A DNA stretch of 64,000 nt from a virus: positions 29,844 to 93,843 of IMG/VR virus record IMGVR_UViG_3300030012_002828; one strand, written 5' to 3'. This document shows, piece by piece, positions 1-9,030 of this stretch. Position 1 is the first letter of the stretch; each line of letters starts with the position of its first letter. A model generated the notes under the pieces. The model did not search any database. It worked only from the letters and a program-made list of their open reading frames with translations, and was not told the DNA's origin. The translations under genes were made by a program, and so were the position numbers.

Positions 1-865
1 AGAAGCACTAAAAAAATCATATACAATAACAGATAATATACATGGTATTGTAGAATTAAATACAAGTATTGATACTGACGGTTTTGTTTTATCGGGATTC
101 TATCAAGATAATTTAATGGCTAAAAATGCTATTATAGATATTGATTTATGGAAACACGAATTAGGAATGCTTTACAAAAAAGATAGTGGTAAATTAATGA
201 CAGTAGTTTCTCAAATAGTTAATGAGCAAGATAGGTCTAAAAAAGAATTAATACAAGAAATAAATAAAAGAGCACCTGATATTGTTAAAAGAATGTTTAG
301 TGAAAAAGATGATAAGGATTTAATTAAGTGGGTTAATGAAAGAGCGAAGGCTTTTGGTATTTTGTATAATGAAAAAACTAAAGTTTATTATTATGATGAA
401 AAAACATTAGTTAAATTACCAGAATCAGATTTTAATAAAATAGGAAAGGCCGAAGATAGATACGAAGTTTGGAAAAGAGAAGATGGTGATTTAAATTTTA
501 TTTATGATACAAAGGGTGTAACATTTGCTTGGAGAATAGAGCAAGATAATACAAAAGATATTTATGAATTATTTGGTAAAGCCACTAAATTTTTAGCAGA
601 AATAGATGAAAAGCCTGATAAAGATAAATTATTAGATGAAGGAGAAATAAAATTAGGTGCTCAAAGAGATGGTTATCATGAATATTTATTAGAAGGTAAA
701 ATGTATAAAGGTAAATTTCATATTAGAGTAGTTCCGATATTAGGAGAAAATAGATGGATAGCATGGACAGGTTATGAAACTAAACCAACCGATAAAGATA
801 GTGATGAAGGAATGTGGAATTTAGATAAAGATAAATATAAAACTATTACATATTCTAACGATTAA
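1..865 (+). CDS. Unidentified protein, C-terminal part (5' partial)
   Basis: The frame is open from base 2 to the TAA ending at 865, so the gene begins upstream of the window; the ATG at 116 has no ribosome site and is probably internal. The product is highly charged. Its last third (a run of beta-like segments around 'HEYLLEGK' and 'GKFHIRVVPI') could be a compact domain. It lies directly upstream of the prohead protease, where tailed viruses often carry a portal or portal-associated protein, but I see no diagnostic portal motif and leave the function open. Confidence 0.6.
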   Translation, partial: EALKKSYTITDNIHGIVELNTSIDTDGFVLSGFYQDNLMAKNAIIDIDLWKHELGMLYKKDSGKLMTVVSQIVNEQDRSKKELIQEINKRAPDIVKRMFSEKDDKDLIKWVNERAKAFGILYNEKTKVYYYDEKTLVKLPESDFNKIGKAEDRYEVWKREDGDLNFIYDTKGVTFAWRIEQDNTKDIYELFGKATKFLAEIDEKPDKDKLLDEGEIKLGAQRDGYHEYLLEGKMYKGKFHIRVVPILGENRWIAWTGYETKPTDKDSDEGMWNLDKDKYKTITYSND

Positions 866-906
866 GGGTTATCCTTTATATAGTTGAAAAAACAAATATA
901 CTACCA

Positions 907-2190
907 ATGAGTTCTCTTAAGGTTAAACCTATGAGATTAGGTAATCATTATTCAAGTGGTTCTGAATTTGCCGTACTAAAAGGTACAGGGAAAGATTTAG
1001 TTATCGCTGGTTATGCATCTGTTGATGTAGTAGACAAACAAAATGATTTAATTACATTGGAAGCATTAAATGATGCGGCTGATAAATTTATGAAGAGTGA
1101 TTATAAAAATGTAATGATTACTCATTCAAATGTACAAGTAGGAGAAGTAATTGATTCTTATACAGATACAAAAGGTAACTTGTTAAAAACAGGTTGCGAC
1201 GATACAGGATTCTTTGTAGTTATAAAAATGAGGAACGATATTGAAAAAGCGAAAGAAGTAGCAAGAGATATTAAGAGAGGCAAACTTCGTTCATTTAGTA
1301 TCGGTGGACAGGCTATTAATAAGCATAATGTTCACGACCCCGATATAGGAACATACAAAGAAATAGATAAATTAGAACTCCATGAGATTACAATTTGTGA
1401 AGAAGGAATAAACCCTGAAGCCAAATTTGAAATTGTGAAGGAAAACAAAAATAAAGGAAGTGAAAAAATGACCGACGAAATTAGTAAAGCATTAAGCGAG
1501 TTTGAAGACATTGTAGGCCAACTAAGAAATCAAATTGACAACTCAGTAGTTAAGGAAGATTTTGATGATGAGCAATCTATGGCAGAACCCGAAATGATGA
1601 GTGAAGAAGAAATGATGCCCGAAAAAGTAGATGATGAAGAAGATTTGTCATATAAGGCTGAATCAGTTGATGATGAAGAAGATATGGATGAAACAAAAGA
1701 AAAGAAAGCAGCAGATTCTATTGTTTATGGGCACAATGCAACAGGACAAAAAATGGGCGAAAGTAATCTAACAGGAAGATTTGATTCTGAATTTAGTGAA
1801 TTTATTGCTCGTAAATCAGCAACACTTGATACACTTGACCTAAGTGAAGAAAATGTAGCAAAGGCATATGCACAATTTAAGGCTGAACAAGAAGAAGCAA
1901 GAGCATATGATTTGATTAAGAATGAATTTGAAGCAAGATACAATGCTGAACTAAAGATGGAAGCAGACATGATTGCTAAAGAAAACTATGACGCAAGTGC
2001 TGAAGTTGCTGCTCTAAAAAATGAGTTTGCACAACTTCGCAAATCTCTTGAATCAAATAATGAAGTAATTGCAAAGCAAGTTACTCAAGCAACCTCAAGA
2101 CTATCTGATGATGTAATTTCAAAGATGGACAATATTGGTGAAATGTCTTGGGAAGAAATTAATGACCTTGTTAATGAGGTACAAGGCTAA
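907..2190 (+). CDS. Prohead maturation protease fused to scaffold (XkdF/S78-like)
   Basis: The first about 175 residues look like an HK97-type prohead serine protease of the XkdF family. The domain 'LVIAGYASVDVVDKQND' is followed by the candidate catalytic His73 (MITHSNV), Ser131 in 'RSFSIGG', and the characteristic 'LHEITICEEGINPEAKF' stretch with Glu160. Residues 185-427 are acidic and helix-rich (many Glu/Asp/Lys/Ala), as expected for an assembly scaffold that is digested after capsid assembly. The capsid protein follows directly and has no scaffold domain of its own, which fits. An internal, well-formed start at 1468 could make the scaffold separately. Family assignment is by motif; the catalytic residues are inferred. 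Confidence 0.85.
   Translation: MSSLKVKPMRLGNHYSSGSEFAVLKGTGKDLVIAGYASVDVVDKQNDLITLEALNDAADKFMKSDYKNVMITHSNVQVGEVIDSYTDTKGNLLKTGCDDTGFFVVIKMRNDIEKAKEVARDIKRGKLRSFSIGGQAINKHNVHDPDIGTYKEIDKLELHEITICEEGINPEAKFEIVKENKNKGSEKMTDEISKALSEFEDIVGQLRNQIDNSVVKEDFDDEQSMAEPEMMSEEEMMPEKVDDEEDLSYKAESVDDEEDMDETKEKKAADSIVYGHNATGQKMGESNLTGRFDSEFSEFIARKSATLDTLDLSEENVAKAYAQFKAEQEEARAYDLIKNEFEARYNAELKMEADMIAKENYDASAEVAALKNEFAQLRKSLESNNEVIAKQVTQATSRLSDDVISKMDNIGEMSWEEINDLVNEVQG
1468..2190 (+). CDS. Nested scaffold protein (internal in-frame start in protease gene)
   Basis: In the same frame as the protease, ATG 1468 is preceded by GGAAGTGAAAAA. This is almost identical to the ribosome site of the capsid gene (GGAAGTGAAAAT before ATG 2226). 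It would give a 240-residue protein made only of the acidic, coiled-coil-like scaffold part. The arrangement matches the nested protease/scaffold genes of lambda (C/Nu3) and several other tailed phages. Expression is inferred from the ribosome site only. Confidence 0.6.
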   Translation: MTDEISKALSEFEDIVGQLRNQIDNSVVKEDFDDEQSMAEPEMMSEEEMMPEKVDDEEDLSYKAESVDDEEDMDETKEKKAADSIVYGHNATGQKMGESNLTGRFDSEFSEFIARKSATLDTLDLSEENVAKAYAQFKAEQEEARAYDLIKNEFEARYNAELKMEADMIAKENYDASAEVAALKNEFAQLRKSLESNNEVIAKQVTQATSRLSDDVISKMDNIGEMSWEEINDLVNEVQG

Positions 2191-2225
2191 TCCTAATAAG
2201 GATTAAAAAAAAGGAAGTGAAAAAT

Positions 2226-3527
2226 ATGAGTTTAAAAATTAGAACAATAGCAGATTTAGAAAGAGCAACATACGGTTCTTTTGGTGGAAACAGTCTTATT
2301 AAGGCAAGTACAGGACAAACAGGTGGAGTAGGAGTTACAAGAGGTATTCATTCGGATTCTAACTCAGGTGCTTTTAGCCCTAATGCTCTATACAATTTGG
2401 TTTATGGTCAAAAAGTTTGGTCTATGCTAAACCGTGAAATTAATGCATTCGCTATGCTACCTAAAAAGCCATATCAGTCAAGCGGCTGGAGAGTCATGAT
2501 TGAAAGAGCAATTGGTGGTCAAGGTGATATTCTTAATATTGCAGGTGGAACAAATCAAGGTTCTCTAACAGAAGATTTGATTGGTGGTGTTGAAGAAAAC
2601 GCTTCATTTACTACTAATGATGCAACAGCATTTGCCCCAATTGCACCAAAGTATGAAACACTTTATGTTTCTCCTAAAACAATAGCACATCAATTTGAAG
2701 TTTCTGAATTGGCTGCTGCTATGGCAAAGATTGATGATGGAATTGGTGATATTATGGCCGCTTATAGAGAAGAAGTTGGTGTAACCCACGCTGAAATGAT
2801 GAATCATATGCTTCTAACTCCATTGGAATCTAAGACTAATGGTTCAGGTACTTATGTAGGTGCAAATAATATTAAATCTCTTTATGAAATTGTAACAAGT
2901 AAGGCAGAATTGGAAGCGGCTGATGGTGGAAATCTATTTGCAGGTGCGCTACCAACAGAAATGAAGACTCTATATGGAAAAGATAGAACAAATGCTGCTA
3001 ATAATACTTGGATGGATGCTTTTGTAGATTCTTCTGCTGATGCAACAACAAGAAGACCACTAACTCTTAACTTGCTAAATACTGCTCTAAGAGAATTGCA
3101 AATTCGTGGTGCTTCACCAAAGGTTATTCTAACAGGATATGATACAATTCAAGCATTGGGAGAACTTCTACAATCTCAAGAAAGATTCATGGGAAGAACC
3201 GAAGTACTACCAACAGTAAATGGTATTAAAGGTGTAAAGGGTAGAGAAGTTGGATTTAAGGTTGCTACTTATCATGACATTCCTATTATTCCTTGTAAGG
3301 AAATGGGAAGCACAGGAACAGGTGCTGGATTGAGTGATATTTTCATTCTTGATACTGACCATTTGCACTTTGCTACTTTGAAGCCAACAGAATATTTTGA
3401 AACCGGTATTGATTCGGGTGACCCATTTTCAGTAAATGGTCTACGAAACAAGGGTATGTATCGTACCATTGGTGAAGTTGTTTGTACATATTTGAAAGCA
3501 CAAGGAAAGATTACTAACCTATCTTGA
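2226..3527 (+). CDS. Major capsid protein, HK97-fold
   Basis: 433 residues from ATG 2226, which has the ribosome site GGAAGTG; a GTG at 2217 lies inside that site and is not the start. The protein lies directly after the protease/scaffold gene, has the usual size for an HK97-type capsid subunit and shows an N-arm-like start, a long helix region (about residues 155-190, 'EVSELAAAMAKIDDGIGDI') and a C-terminal beta-rich region. No N-terminal delta domain is visible, in keeping with the scaffold being supplied by the upstream gene. Assignment rests on gene order plus overall character, not on a sequence search. Confidence 0.85.
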   Translation: MSLKIRTIADLERATYGSFGGNSLIKASTGQTGGVGVTRGIHSDSNSGAFSPNALYNLVYGQKVWSMLNREINAFAMLPKKPYQSSGWRVMIERAIGGQGDILNIAGGTNQGSLTEDLIGGVEENASFTTNDATAFAPIAPKYETLYVSPKTIAHQFEVSELAAAMAKIDDGIGDIMAAYREEVGVTHAEMMNHMLLTPLESKTNGSGTYVGANNIKSLYEIVTSKAELEAADGGNLFAGALPTEMKTLYGKDRTNAANNTWMDAFVDSSADATTRRPLTLNLLNTALRELQIRGASPKVILTGYDTIQALGELLQSQERFMGRTEVLPTVNGIKGVKGREVGFKVATYHDIPIIPCKEMGSTGTGAGLSDIFILDTDHLHFATLKPTEYFETGIDSGDPFSVNGLRNKGMYRTIGEVVCTYLKAQGKITNLS

Positions 3528-3557
3528 GGTTTTTAATTAAACAATAGGTGATTAAAA

Positions 3558-3920
3558 ATGGCACATACAGTAGGATTATTTGCAGACCATTTGGGTTCTG
3601 ATGCACCGAGAGTTGTAGGAACAGAATATGTTGTAGATGGATATATTAATGTAACAACCGCAACAGCAGGTGGAGAAGTAATACAAGCAAGTTCTTTTGG
3701 ACTAAGTACAATAAGCCATGTATCAATAGGTGGACAAAGCACTCATTCTTCATTACAAGTTAGTGTTGAAGTTGGTGGTCATCCAGTAAATAATACAGGT
3801 GAATATGAAAGTAATGATTCTTTTGCACTAATTTTTGTAGCAAATGATGGAACAAATGCAGCAGCAGATGGCGACATTACAGATATTGTTGTTAAAGTAA
3901 GAGTACACGGACAAATTTAA
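3558..3920 (+). CDS. Small beta-rich structural protein, probable head decoration
   Basis: 120 residues, start ATG after GGTGATTAAAA. The sequence is rich in Val, Thr, Gly and Ser, with alternating hydrophobic residues, few Lys and no Cys, typical of a small all-beta virion protein. It is the first gene after the capsid protein, the usual place of a decoration or cement protein. No family motif is recognised. Confidence 0.6.
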   Translation: MAHTVGLFADHLGSDAPRVVGTEYVVDGYINVTTATAGGEVIQASSFGLSTISHVSIGGQSTHSSLQVSVEVGGHPVNNTGEYESNDSFALIFVANDGTNAAADGDITDIVVKVRVHGQI

Positions 3921-3930
3921 GGTGGTTTAA

Positions 3931-4269
3931 TTGGTTAAAATTAGATACACTTTAGGTTTTGCCCGCCTTTATGGTAAAGAATTTTATCAAGGTGTTTGGA
4001 CAGAAGCAAATCCACAGACCGTACTTAAAGTTACAGGTGCTGAAGGATGGGAAATAGAGGGTGAAACAATTCCTGAAACAGTAGAAGTTGTAGAAGAAAC
4101 AATTGAAGAAGTTGTAGAAGAAACAATAGAAGTTGTTGATGAAGTGGTTGATTTATCCAAACTAACAAAGAAAGAATTACAGGCTCTTTGTGATGAAAAA
4201 GGTCTTGAATACAAGGCTTTTGATAACAAATCTGTACTGATTTCTTTGCTTGCTGACGAAGAAGAGTAA
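3931..4269 (+). CDS. Head protein with C-terminal HeH/LEM-like domain
   Basis: Starts at a TTG preceded by GGTGG. Residues 1-45 form a small basic and aromatic domain (YGKEFYQGVW). Residues 50-75 are an acidic Val/Glu/Thr repeat linker. The last 35 residues ('LSKLTKKELQALCDEKGL' to the end) match the short helix-extended-helix (HeH/LEM or SAP-like) domain often placed at the end of phage head and head-tail proteins, where it may bind DNA or protein. Followed by a strong hairpin (4294-4340). Confidence 0.6.
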   Translation: MVKIRYTLGFARLYGKEFYQGVWTEANPQTVLKVTGAEGWEIEGETIPETVEVVEETIEEVVEETIEVVDEVVDLSKLTKKELQALCDEKGLEYKAFDNKSVLISLLADEEE

Positions 4270-4293
4270 ATAAATAACAATATAAATTGAATT

Positions 4294-4340
4294 GAGGGTT
4301 GTCGCTACTTTTATTAGTGGCGACTCCCTCCTTTCTTTTT
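4294..4340 (+). terminator. Strong hairpin with T-rich tail between head genes
   Basis: GAGGG and GTCGCTAC pair with GTGGCGAC and CCCTC to form a 13-bp stem with a small internal bulge and an AT-rich loop, followed by CTTTCTTTTT. It sits between the small head genes and the next start at 4359, so it probably attenuates or terminates late transcription after the abundant head proteins. Function is inferred. Confidence 0.6.
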
Positions 4341-4358
4341 AACGAAAGGTGTTTAACT

Positions 4359-4652
4359 ATGGGAAGAATTCAAAGTACAAGAATAACAGGCGATACTAAT
4401 GTTCAATCAGCAAGTCCTTGTGTATACAATGGATATACTTTAAGTCCAACAGGTACAGTTAGTGATTCAAGAACAGTATCTGTTTATGCAGATAATACAG
4501 GAACAGGAACAACTAATTTAATAGCAAGATATGTAATTACTCCATCATCGACAATTCAATATCATTATACTGATGGTATTCTTTGTACAAGTGGTTTGAG
4601 AATTGAATGTTCAGATTGGTCTGATTTAGAAATGTTTGTTTTACACTCTTGA
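4359..4652 (+). CDS. Small beta-rich virion protein
   Basis: 97 residues from ATG 4359, which is preceded by AAAGGTG; an in-frame TTG at 4299 lies inside the upstream hairpin and is rejected as start. The protein is Ser/Thr/Gly rich with an alternating beta pattern ('TVSVYADNTGTGTTNLIARY'). It resembles in character the small phage head or hub proteins with an immunoglobulin-like fold. No firm family. Confidence 0.5.
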   Translation: MGRIQSTRITGDTNVQSASPCVYNGYTLSPTGTVSDSRTVSVYADNTGTGTTNLIARYVITPSSTIQYHYTDGILCTSGLRIECSDWSDLEMFVLHS

Positions 4653-4665
4653 GGGGGTGTAAAGT

Positions 4666-7600
4666 ATGACAGAATCAACAGAAGTACCTCCTTTTAGGGG
4701 AGTTTTTGATGAAATGGGTACATTGTGGAATGTAGAATCTGCTTTGAATTTCTTTTATCAATTTCTAATTCCTCAAGGAGATATGCATACTAATAAACAA
4801 AAAAGAGTTAGAGCAGGTTTATTAAGATGGATGCTAACAAGTAGAAATTGGGAAGAAAGATATAAAGAAGATATTGATTTTAATAAGGCTACCTTTGATA
4901 GAATTAATAAACAGGCAATAGAAATATTACTTGATACATCTTTAGGGGAACTAAACCAAAATAGATATTATGCTTCAGTAGAGGATGGTGTTTATACACC
5001 TAAAACATTTACAGATAAAACTCATACACAAACCAACAAAGACGGTAGTACAGTTAAAATAACATTTAATTATGGTAAAAATTTAGGTGCTAATCCTTCA
5101 GGGTTAGAAACCTATGATAAAGAAGAATATACAAAATACCGTAATATGTTAATTACTTCTAAAAATGAATTAAATGCTTTAAAGGTTGATAGAGATTTTA
5201 CTAAAGGTGCTACAAAGGCAGCATTTACTGTAAAAATTAACAATCAAAAAGAAGCAATTGAAGAAGTAGAAAGAATGTTAGAAGGTGTTAAAAAACCAAG
5301 TTATGATGACAATATTAAATTAAAAGAGGTTTTAAATAATTCTCCTTCGGTAGAAAAATTTTATTCGCTATATAGTATGAACCCTGAAACATATGAACAA
5401 AAAGTAGCATTAGGTTTACTAATAGAATCAGTACATAAAAATATAAATGCTGAAGAATTTAAACAATACGAAAAAACCTTTGGTTCTTATCAAGACTTTG
5501 TTCAATTGATAGAAGACAAAGAAGCAGAATATCTTAAAATAACACAAATACCATTTGCTATTTCGCAAACAATGACAGGCATTTTAAAACAAGAAGAAGA
5601 AACAAACATAAAAGCAGACATAAAAAAATTAATTAATACAGAAAAAAGGGAAAAAGGTAAAGTTATTACACCGAGTTTAATTCAATTATTAGACTCAATT
5701 AAATATCCTATAAAGGTAGGAGAAGATGTTTCTTTAGAAGATAAAAGTGCCGTTACAAATTATATTACTGACAATTTAAAAAATGATACAAGTGGTGCAA
5801 TAAGGTTAATAGAAAGAATTACTACTAACTGGTTTAAAACTAATATTGACCCTTTATTAAACATACAATCTAAAGTTACATTTGAAACTGTATCAAGTCG
5901 CCCTGCTGAAAGAGAAGATGTATCTCGACAACCTGTTAAAATGAGCAAAGATACAATTGAAGAATTTTTATTAGATAATGTAGTAGACCCTGAAAATGTA
6001 TATATTTCAGGTAATAGAATAACAGCAAAGAAAAGAAAGGGTGAAGATAGAGCAAGAATTGATGAAGTAAATTTAGGTTATACTGATACTACTAAAACTA
6101 AATTTAAAATGCAAATTAGATTTGAAAATCAAGAAATGGATTTTGAATCAGGATATGCTAAAACTATTGGTGCCGCTTCAAGGAATGTGATTTCAAGTGA
6201 ATTAAATTATCTTAGAAAATTTAATACAAAAGGTACAGTAGTAATTAATTATAGTGGTAATATTAATCAAAATTTAGTAAAAAAATTGCCGGGTTTAAAT
6301 GCTGACTATCAATGGAAAATTATTAGAGATATAATGAATAGTTATATAACTACTAAAAAATCTTCTTTTGAAGAAAAAGTAGAAGCAGCAATTAAGAAAA
6401 ATGTTACAAGGGGAATGTTGGCAGATTTAGAAGTAGTAATAGAATTAATAGACGAAGTAGATAAAATTCAAAAAGAAAGTATAGGACAAGATTTAATAAA
6501 TTTAGAAAATCATTCAACAACATATTTTCTTAATGATGGTTTATTTAAATTTAATTTAAATGAATTTAGAGATAAAATAAGAGAAGATTCAAAAAAACAA
6601 TCAAAAAATTTAACAAAGCAACTTAGTTATGTTTCTAAAAATCTTAATAAAATTTTAGAATTTGCTGAAGATAATGAACAAGAAATACAAGAAGCATTTG
6701 AAATGTTAGAAGAAGACGATTCAAAAGAAGCAGCAAAAGAAAGAGCAAGAATAGAATTAGAAAGAATATCTGAATCGCAAGAATTACAAGAAGCAAGAGA
6801 ACTTGCTGAAAGAGAAAAAGAAGAAGAAGCAGCAGGAGAAGAAGGAGAAGGGTTGCTTGCACAAGCCCTAACTGAAGAAACATTTGATGAGTATGAAGAT
6901 GAAGAAACAGGTCTTACTATTAAAGAAATTAAAAATTTACAATTACTAAATACTATTAAAGAAGTAAATGATAATAGTAGAAGGTTTGTTGCACTATATG
7001 AAAATATTAGATTATTAGTTAGAAGTATTAATAGAATAAATAAAGTTAAGGAATCTAATATTGTTACAGAAGAATTTAAAAGATTATTAGATGAATGGGC
7101 TGAACTTGTTTCTTTTGATTCAGGCAAAATACAACGATTAAAAGAATTACTTGGTACAATTGATGAAGAAAAAGATGATAAAGGTAATTTTAAAAATCCT
7201 CAACAAGACATTAAAAATAAAGTTAGAGATTATAAATTACAAATGGAAGAACATTGGAATAGTGTAAAAACAATGGAAGAGTTTCAAAAGTTATCAGCAG
7301 GAGATATGGTTAGATTAGTAAATGAATTAGATTTAAGAAAGGCTTTATCAGAAGATTTACATAAAGATAAATCTTTTAATAATGCAAGACTTGGACAGGT
7401 TAAAGCGTCAAGTAGAAATTTAGAAATACAAATTGATTATGCTAAAAAGAAATTATTATTAAAAGGTAAAATTGATTGGCAATCTGATGCTGAATCTTAT
7501 GTGGGTTATAGAACAGCAGGTACAGAAAGTTATAACCCTTTAAAAAATACTCAAGGTATGGCAGTAGACCAAGCAAGAAAACTTAGAGGCAGGAAAGTTA

Positions 7601-7722
7601 CAGGTACAGGTAGAATACAAAGTAGAGGACTTACAGGTACAAACTTTAATGATTTAAGGTATGAATTTTTTAAAGAAATTAAAAATAGAATAAATGTATT
7701 AGTGGGGGCAGTTAGACAATGA
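4666..7722 (+). CDS. Large coiled-coil protein of unknown function in the head-tail gene cluster
   Basis: 1018 residues, start ATG after GGGGGTG. Mostly charged and helical, with strong coiled-coil character (notably residues 650-770, which contain long Glu/Ala/Arg runs). There is no signal peptide and no membrane segment, and I see no recognisable catalytic motif. It lies between small head proteins and the head-tail connector, overlapping the latter by ATGA. It could be an internal head protein, an ejection protein or a head morphogenesis factor; nothing in the sequence decides this. It is not the tape measure, which is found further on. Confidence 0.5.
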   Translation: MTESTEVPPFRGVFDEMGTLWNVESALNFFYQFLIPQGDMHTNKQKRVRAGLLRWMLTSRNWEERYKEDIDFNKATFDRINKQAIEILLDTSLGELNQNRYYASVEDGVYTPKTFTDKTHTQTNKDGSTVKITFNYGKNLGANPSGLETYDKEEYTKYRNMLITSKNELNALKVDRDFTKGATKAAFTVKINNQKEAIEEVERMLEGVKKPSYDDNIKLKEVLNNSPSVEKFYSLYSMNPETYEQKVALGLLIESVHKNINAEEFKQYEKTFGSYQDFVQLIEDKEAEYLKITQIPFAISQTMTGILKQEEETNIKADIKKLINTEKREKGKVITPSLIQLLDSIKYPIKVGEDVSLEDKSAVTNYITDNLKNDTSGAIRLIERITTNWFKTNIDPLLNIQSKVTFETVSSRPAEREDVSRQPVKMSKDTIEEFLLDNVVDPENVYISGNRITAKKRKGEDRARIDEVNLGYTDTTKTKFKMQIRFENQEMDFESGYAKTIGAASRNVISSELNYLRKFNTKGTVVINYSGNINQNLVKKLPGLNADYQWKIIRDIMNSYITTKKSSFEEKVEAAIKKNVTRGMLADLEVVIELIDEVDKIQKESIGQDLINLENHSTTYFLNDGLFKFNLNEFRDKIREDSKKQSKNLTKQLSYVSKNLNKILEFAEDNEQEIQEAFEMLEEDDSKEAAKERARIELERISESQELQEARELAEREKEEEAAGEEGEGLLAQALTEETFDEYEDEETGLTIKEIKNLQLLNTIKEVNDNSRRFVALYENIRLLVRSINRINKVKESNIVTEEFKRLLDEWAELVSFDSGKIQRLKELLGTIDEEKDDKGNFKNPQQDIKNKVRDYKLQMEEHWNSVKTMEEFQKLSAGDMVRLVNELDLRKALSEDLHKDKSFNNARLGQVKASSRNLEIQIDYAKKKLLLKGKIDWQSDAESYVGYRTAGTESYNPLKNTQGMAVDQARKLRGRKVTGTGRIQSRGLTGTNFNDLRYEFFKEIKNRINVLVGAVRQ

Positions 7723-8810
7723 GTATTATAAGACCATCAGATACAGCAATAAATTCACTTAGTTATGATTCGGGTGTAGGTCATTATACTGATATGACAA
7801 AAATTTGTGATTTATTAGGTATTGCACCATTTACAATAGATACTATTCCTACACTTGCTAATATTGGTGAATTAATAAGATATGCAGAAGATTATATTGA
7901 TGAATATACAAAACAATCTTGGCGACCATCTATCGTAGAAAATGAAATGAAAGACTTTGATTTAGATTTTCATAGAATGTATAGATATACTAATCATAGA
8001 TATACCGATTATGTTGGTGCTATTAGATTAAATAGAGAAGATGTGAGAAAGGTTGTAAGACTATGTGCTTGGAAGGGTGATATTTGGGAAGAGTTAGCGG
8101 GTGCTACTTGTAAAATTAATATTACTGATTATACTAATATTACTAATATTGTACTAAGGTTACCCAATAATGGTGAAATATTTACATTAGAACCACATAC
8201 AACAAATAATACTTTTAACAATACATATGGAAATGTAACTACTGCTCAAGAAATTGTTTATTTAATTAATGAACAAGTTCCATCTAATACAAGAGATTTT
8301 ACAGGACAGGATGGAAAGAAAACATTTACAGGTACAGCAGGTAATGGTATTAGTAAGTTTTTTTATGCTTCTTTAGAAGATGATAATTCAATTGTAGTTT
8401 CATCTTTATTACCTTCAGATGATGGTAAGGACTGTACCATTACAGTTAGTGGAACAGGTATTACAAAAGAAGATTTCAAAGACAATGAAAATGTTGGAAG
8501 AGATAATGATTGGTGGATAGATAATCAAACAGGTACTGTTTTCTTTAAGAGTACTTATCCTCTTCAAGTTAAACATTCTTTAAAGTGTACATATAAAACA
8601 GGTAAGCAAACTGTTCCGGCACTAATTACAGAAGCCGCTACAAAATTAGTTTGTTGTGAATTAATGTCTTCAGATGATAATACTATTCTATTAGGTGAAA
8701 ATAATAATTCAGGTTTAGATATTAAAACTAAGTTTGATACATATAGAGCCGATGTTGAAAAGATTTTAAAGATGAAAAAGCGTTTAATATATTTAATAGA
8801 TAGTGATTGA
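7719..8810 (+). CDS. Probable head-tail connector (adaptor) protein
   Basis: 363 residues; ATG overlaps the previous stop (ATGA). The N-terminal region contains 'ANIGELIRYAEDYIDEYTKQSW' and the C-terminal part 'ALITEAATKLVCCELMSSDD'. This split helical pattern is typical of gp6/gp15-type adaptor proteins, here interrupted by a beta-rich insertion in the middle (about residues 120-290). Its place between head and tail genes supports the connector role. Assignment is by pattern and position. Confidence 0.55.
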   Translation: MSIIRPSDTAINSLSYDSGVGHYTDMTKICDLLGIAPFTIDTIPTLANIGELIRYAEDYIDEYTKQSWRPSIVENEMKDFDLDFHRMYRYTNHRYTDYVGAIRLNREDVRKVVRLCAWKGDIWEELAGATCKINITDYTNITNIVLRLPNNGEIFTLEPHTTNNTFNNTYGNVTTAQEIVYLINEQVPSNTRDFTGQDGKKTFTGTAGNGISKFFYASLEDDNSIVVSSLLPSDDGKDCTITVSGTGITKEDFKDNENVGRDNDWWIDNQTGTVFFKSTYPLQVKHSLKCTYKTGKQTVPALITEAATKLVCCELMSSDDNTILLGENNNSGLDIKTKFDTYRADVEKILKMKKRLIYLIDSD

Positions 8811-8811
8811 T

Positions 8812-9030
8812 ATGGTGTTTACAAAAGAGCAGGCAAGAAAGGTTCAATTAGTAATTGATTCTATACCTACTCAAGTAAATAAAATAATACAAGATAATAT
8901 GAATCTTCAAGAAATAACTAAAGAGTATTTAGGAGAATCAATGTCTGATGAAATTCTTAAAAAAATAATAAAAGAACAAATTGAAAAAGAAGTTTTTGAA
9001 AAAGTAGTAGGTGTTATGTTTGGTGAGTGA
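8812..9030 (+). CDS. Small helical protein, unknown
   Basis: 72 residues if started at ATG 8812; an in-frame GTG at 8803 overlaps the preceding gene's stop and is the alternative. Amphipathic helices, Lys/Glu/Ile rich, no Cys. Placed between connector and tail-terminator-like genes, so perhaps a neck or tail completion component. Confidence 0.5.
   Translation: MVFTKEQARKVQLVIDSIPTQVNKIIQDNMNLQEITKEYLGESMSDEILKKIIKEQIEKEVFEKVVGVMFGE

Noticed and set aside
2217-2225. GTG start for the capsid protein
   Set aside because: The GTG is part of the ribosome site GGAAGTG. The same site precedes ATG in the nested scaffold and in the SSB and reductase genes, so ATG 2226 is preferred.
4299-4358. Upstream extension of the 97-residue gene (MSLLLLVATPSF...)
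   Set aside because: It looks like a signal peptide but is the translation of a strong hairpin; a normal ribosome site and ATG follow at 4359.
6627-7127. Minus-strand open frames under the 1018-residue gene
   Set aside because: Ser/Leu-rich low-complexity products that mirror Glu/Lys-rich coding on the plus strand; no ribosome site.
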